Shown: in pieces, positions 7,382 through 9,693 of the stretch
Layout: the number at the start of each line of letters is the position of its first letter
Numbering within the stretch: position 1 is the first letter of the stretch
From: Microbacteriaceae bacterium
GTDB lineage: Bacteria > Actinomycetota > Actinomycetes > Actinomycetales > Microbacteriaceae
Assembly: GCA_016463265.1 (NCBI GenBank)
Contig: JAEMRP010000026.1
Location: 1-9,693 of the forward strand
DNA length: 9,693 nt
Direction: 5' to 3'
Notes under the pieces: model-generated
What the model saw: the letters and a program-made list of their open reading frames with translations, nothing else
Databases searched by the model: none
Told to the model about the DNA's origin: nothing
Made by a program: the position numbers and the translations under genes

Positions 7382-7387
7382 TTTGCC

Positions 7388-8380
7388 GTGAAAGTTCTCG
7401 TCGTTGGAGCCGGCCGCATGGGATCGATTCGCATCGAAGACCTCGTGGCGGACCCCCGAGTCAGCGAAGTCGCCATCACCAATCGGAGCGACGAGCGAGC
7501 CCTGGCCGTCGCGGCCCAGTACGGTGCCACCGTCGTGCCGTGGGCGTCCATGGCCGACACCGATGCCGATGCGGCGGTCGTTGCGGTCGGCACTGACGCC
7601 CACGAGCTCGTTCTGGATGCCGTCCTCCCTCACGCAATACCGGTGTTGTGTGAAAAACCCATCGCACTGACTCTCGCCGGAACCCAAGCGGTAATCGACA
7701 CCGCGGACACCCACGGCTCGTCGCTTCAGATCGGATTCCAACGCCGATTCGACGACGCGATTCGCTCTGTTCACGACACCATCGAATCGGGTCGCATCGG
7801 CACGATGTATTCCCTCACGATGACGGCACACGATCACACACCAAGTGCTCGTGAGTTCATCGCCGGTAGTGGTGGGATTTTCCGCGACATGCTCGTGCAC
7901 GATTTCGATCTCGTTCGGTGGTTGACGGGAAGCGAAGTCGAGACAGTGTTTGCGACGAAGGGAGTCCTCGCCCACCAGAATTACGCCGATTTCGACGACG
8001 CCGACGTGTGTTCCGTCATCGCCGTCACGACCGGCGAAGTACAGGTGGTCATCACCGGTACGCGTCACGGCGCCCTCGGTCAGGACGTTCGACTCGAGGC
8101 ATTCGGTTCCAACGACTCGGTGTCCGCCGGACTCAACCCTCGTACCCCGTTGCGAACCGCCGAGGGCGACCTCGCCCTCAACACCGACCCGTATCGCGGA
8201 TTCGTCGATCGTTTCCGTGAGGCGTTCCGAAACGAAACTCAATCCTTCGTCTCGTTCGCCGCGGGCGAGATCTCGAACCCGTGCCCGCCCGATTCAGCCG
8301 TCGAGAGCCTTCGCATCGCCATCGCCTGCGAGCAATCGGTTGCCACCGGTGCCGCGGTTCGGGTCGCCGACGTCACCTAA
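7388..8380 (+). CDS. iolG: Gfo/Idh/MocA-family dehydrogenase, probable inositol 2-dehydrogenase
   Basis: An NAD-dependent dehydrogenase of 330 aa, the length typical of IolG, which oxidises myo-inositol to 2-keto-myo-inositol (EC 1.1.1.18). The Rossmann motif is VVGAGRMG (5-12), the signature EKP is at 89-91 in VLCEKPIAL, and IGFQRRFD (115-122) resembles the GFxRRxD segment of inositol dehydrogenases. The catalytic region GGIFRDMLVHDFDLVRWLTG (162-181) contains D167, H171 and D172. The start is GTG 7388, so that MKVLVVGAG opens the protein directly; a strong GAGGGGG ribosome site lies six bases upstream. It is divergent from the main iol operon and followed after four bases by the LacI-family regulator, so both are probably co-transcribed under the shared operator. 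A different cyclitol or sugar substrate cannot be excluded from sequence alone. Confidence 0.82.
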   Translation: MKVLVVGAGRMGSIRIEDLVADPRVSEVAITNRSDERALAVAAQYGATVVPWASMADTDADAAVVAVGTDAHELVLDAVLPHAIPVLCEKPIALTLAGTQAVIDTADTHGSSLQIGFQRRFDDAIRSVHDTIESGRIGTMYSLTMTAHDHTPSAREFIAGSGGIFRDMLVHDFDLVRWLTGSEVETVFATKGVLAHQNYADFDDADVCSVIAVTTGEVQVVITGTRHGALGQDVRLEAFGSNDSVSAGLNPRTPLRTAEGDLALNTDPYRGFVDRFREAFRNETQSFVSFAAGEISNPCPPDSAVESLRIAIACEQSVATGAAVRVADVT

Positions 8381-8384
8381 ACCG

Positions 8385-9395
8385 ATGCCGTCATCACGCC
8401 CCACCATCAACGACGTCGCCACACGAGCGGGCGTATCAAAGTCGCTCGTTTCGCTCGCCCTCTCTGGTTCGACGAGAGTCAGTGACGTGAGTCGACAACG
8501 AATCGTGGAGGCCGCAGTCGAGTTGGGGTACCGCCGAAACGCTGCGGCCAGAAGTCTCGCGGTTCGTCGAAGCCACACAATCGGGGTGCTCATTCTCGAC
8601 TTACACAACCCCGTGTTCGCCGAGATTCTCGACGGCGTTCAAATCGAAGTTCGCAAACACGGGTACAGCACGATGTTGATTTCGGGAGGGACCGACCCCG
8701 AACTCGAGCAAGCAGAAATCGACACATTGTTGCAGTTCCAGGTGGAGGGGCTCATCCTCATCGCGCACCGGTTGCCCGCACATGTCCTCACGGCCTTTGC
8801 CGCTGAAGTGCCAACGGTCGTCGTGACTCGTGACGACATCGCAGTTCCAAACATGGACTCTGTTTCCAATGACGATGTTGCCGGGGCGCGAATGGCTGTT
8901 GATCACCTCGTCGAATTGGGGCATTCGCGAATTATCCACTTGAGCGGTGGTGACAATCCGGTCTCGCACGCACGGGCAGAGGGATATCGTCTTGCGATGA
9001 CTCAGCACGGTTTGGCGGAACACATTCGCGTCATGCCCGGAGGGCTGACGGACGCAAAGGGGTACGCGGCGGCTCGCGATGCGCTGTCGGCTGCGCCCAC
9101 GGCTCTATTTGTCGCGAACGACGTGGCAGCAATCGGCGCCATTGCCGCGGTAGAGAACGCGAATTTGCGAATCCCTGAGGACATCTCGGTCATCGGATAC
9201 GACGGAATCAGGATCGGAGGCATGCGCCGCCTTAACCTCACCACAATCGCGCAACCGCTTGCGGACCTTGGTCGACTCGCAGCCCAGCACATGCTCCATC
9301 GAATCAACGACCGCACGGCACCCGCAAACCGTCAACACGTATCGGCGACCCTGGTGGTTCGCGGAACCACCGGTCCCGTTACAACTGAGGTTTAG
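8385..9395 (+). CDS. LacI-family transcriptional regulator, probable repressor of the iol locus
   Basis: A 336-aa LacI/GalR-type regulator. The N-terminal helix-turn-helix PTINDVATRAGVSKSLVSLA (6-25) is followed by the hinge RNAAARSLA (51-59), with L58 in the position that intercalates at a central CG. HTIGVLILDLHNPVFAEIL (64-82) opens the periplasmic-binding-protein-like effector domain, which also shows FVANDVAAIGAI (242-253) and VIGYDGI (269-275), regions that contact effectors in relatives. The recognition helix reads SKSLVSL where LacI has SYQTVSR, so its operator should differ from lacO. ATG 8385 begins four bases after the dehydrogenase stop with no clear ribosome site, implying translational coupling. 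Its 3' end overlaps the convergent synthetase gene by 17 bp. It most likely binds the palindrome at 7312-7325 and represses both divergent units, itself included. Confidence 0.92.
   Translation: MPSSRPTINDVATRAGVSKSLVSLALSGSTRVSDVSRQRIVEAAVELGYRRNAAARSLAVRRSHTIGVLILDLHNPVFAEILDGVQIEVRKHGYSTMLISGGTDPELEQAEIDTLLQFQVEGLILIAHRLPAHVLTAFAAEVPTVVVTRDDIAVPNMDSVSNDDVAGARMAVDHLVELGHSRIIHLSGGDNPVSHARAEGYRLAMTQHGLAEHIRVMPGGLTDAKGYAAARDALSAAPTALFVANDVAAIGAIAAVENANLRIPEDISVIGYDGIRIGGMRRLNLTTIAQPLADLGRLAAQHMLHRINDRTAPANRQHVSATLVVRGTTGPVTTEV
9351..9373 (-). terminator. Strong hairpin at the convergent gene ends, possible terminator
   Basis: GGTGGTTC (9353-9360) and GAACCACC (9364-9371) form a perfect 8-bp stem around a GCG loop. 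It extends to ten pairs on the plus strand with one U-G wobble and one C-G pair. It begins five bases past the stop of the leftward synthetase gene, the expected place for its terminator, while lying within codons 323-329 of the LacI-family gene. No T-tract follows on either strand, so it is not a canonical intrinsic terminator; actinobacterial terminators often lack strong U-tracts. Confidence 0.4.
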
Positions 9396-9693
9396 ACGCG
9401 GCCGCCCAATCACGGAACCACTGAAGGCATTCGGGGTTCGCGAGCGAGGAGGTGTCGCGCTCTGGACGTCCCGTCACGATGTCGGCGACCGCGAGTTCGG
9501 TCATCTTGCCGCTTCGGGTTCGGGGCAGTTCAGGAACCTCGGAAATGATGGCCGGGACGTGTCTCGGGCTCGCCTGGGTTCGAAGCGTGGTTCGAATGAG
9601 CCCCTCTGTGTCGTTGGTGAGGGGTTGGTCGAGGACGACGAACAGCACAACGCGCGCGTCATCGCCATCGGGCTGTTCGATTGCCATCGCCTC
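9379..9693 (-). CDS. Acetoacetyl-CoA synthetase, C-terminal 104 residues, 5' part beyond window
   Basis: The C-terminal subdomain of an ANL-superfamily acyl-CoA ligase. ASPRHVPAIISEVPELPRTR is followed by SGKMTELAVADIVTGRPERD and ending LANPECLQWFRDW, the characteristic tail of acetoacetate-CoA ligase (EC 6.2.1.16) rather than acetyl-CoA synthetase. The lysine in RTRSGKM is the conserved A10 residue that positions the adenylate. The enzyme would activate acetoacetate with ATP and CoA in the cytoplasm, feeding ketone-body or polyhydroxybutyrate-related metabolism. The frame is open to the right edge, and the ATG at 9687 is internal. The stop (9381-9379) lies inside the last codons of the LacI-family gene, a 17-bp tail-to-tail overlap. 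A functional link to inositol use is not shown by the sequence. Confidence 0.87.
   Translation of the reverse strand, partial: EAMAIEQPDGDDARVVLFVVLDQPLTNDTEGLIRTTLRTQASPRHVPAIISEVPELPRTRSGKMTELAVADIVTGRPERDTSSLANPECLQWFRDWAAASKPQL

Noticed and set aside
7331..7387. N-terminal extension of the rightward dehydrogenase from ATG 7331
   Set aside because: It lies upstream of the probable -10 element and lacks a ribosome site, and the added residues precede the Rossmann beta strand that normally opens the protein. GTG 7388 has a strong GAGGGGG site.
7950..8384. Open frame upstream of the LacI-family gene
   Set aside because: It is the shifted frame of the dehydrogenase gene. The helix-turn-helix begins six residues after ATG 8385.
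1..9693. CRISPR arrays, insertion sequences, tRNA genes and other new systems
   Set aside because: I saw no regularly spaced repeats, no transposase-like protein, no tRNA-like fold and no defence-type genes. The window is dominated by one metabolic locus.

Overview
The window is a compact, nearly complete myo-inositol catabolism (iol) locus. It is flanked on the left by the start of an FkbH-type HAD gene and on the right by the 3' end of an acetoacetyl-CoA synthetase gene. Several things point to an actinobacterium: the G+C-rich coding sequence, tightly overlapping genes, frequent GTG starts, LacI-family control, and above all an aldolase of the Cgl0158 type (known from the Corynebacterium glutamicum inositol locus) beside iolC. 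A small-genome Microbacteriaceae-like lineage is plausible, but that is inference; no rRNA or marker gene is present.

Layout. A leftward operon of six genes runs from 7298 to 622: an IolE-type inosose dehydratase, iolC kinase, Cgl0158-type aldolase, iolB isomerase, a 394-aa Gfo/Idh/MocA oxidoreductase and iolD hydrolase. The junctions are +4 nt, an ATGA overlap, another ATGA overlap, +2 nt and an 11-nt overlap, so the six genes are almost certainly one transcript. Divergently, a 330-aa dehydrogenase (IolG-like, 7388-8380) and a LacI-family regulator (8385-9395) form a two-gene rightward unit. The 89-nt divergent gap holds one perfect 14-bp palindrome with a central CG (7312-7325), overlapping the likely promoter elements of both units. 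It is the obvious candidate operator for the LacI regulator.

How the genes work together. Inositol is oxidised to inosose by one or both Gfo/Idh/MocA enzymes and dehydrated by the IolE-type protein. IolD hydrolyses the dione, IolB isomerises 5-deoxy-glucuronate to 2-deoxy-5-keto-gluconate, and IolC phosphorylates it. The Cgl0158-type barrel is the best candidate to cleave the product, because no iolJ is present. The semialdehyde dehydrogenase IolA and an inositol transporter are not in the window.

Edges. At the left, base composition drops (hand count 50% G+C over bases 1-300, against 67% in a 60-base stretch of iolD at 1741-1800) where the FkbH-like gene begins, suggesting a separate, possibly transferred, locus. 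At the right, the regulator gene and the acetoacetyl-CoA synthetase gene converge and overlap by 17 bp. A strong hairpin lies 5 nt past the synthetase stop, inside the last codons of the regulator.
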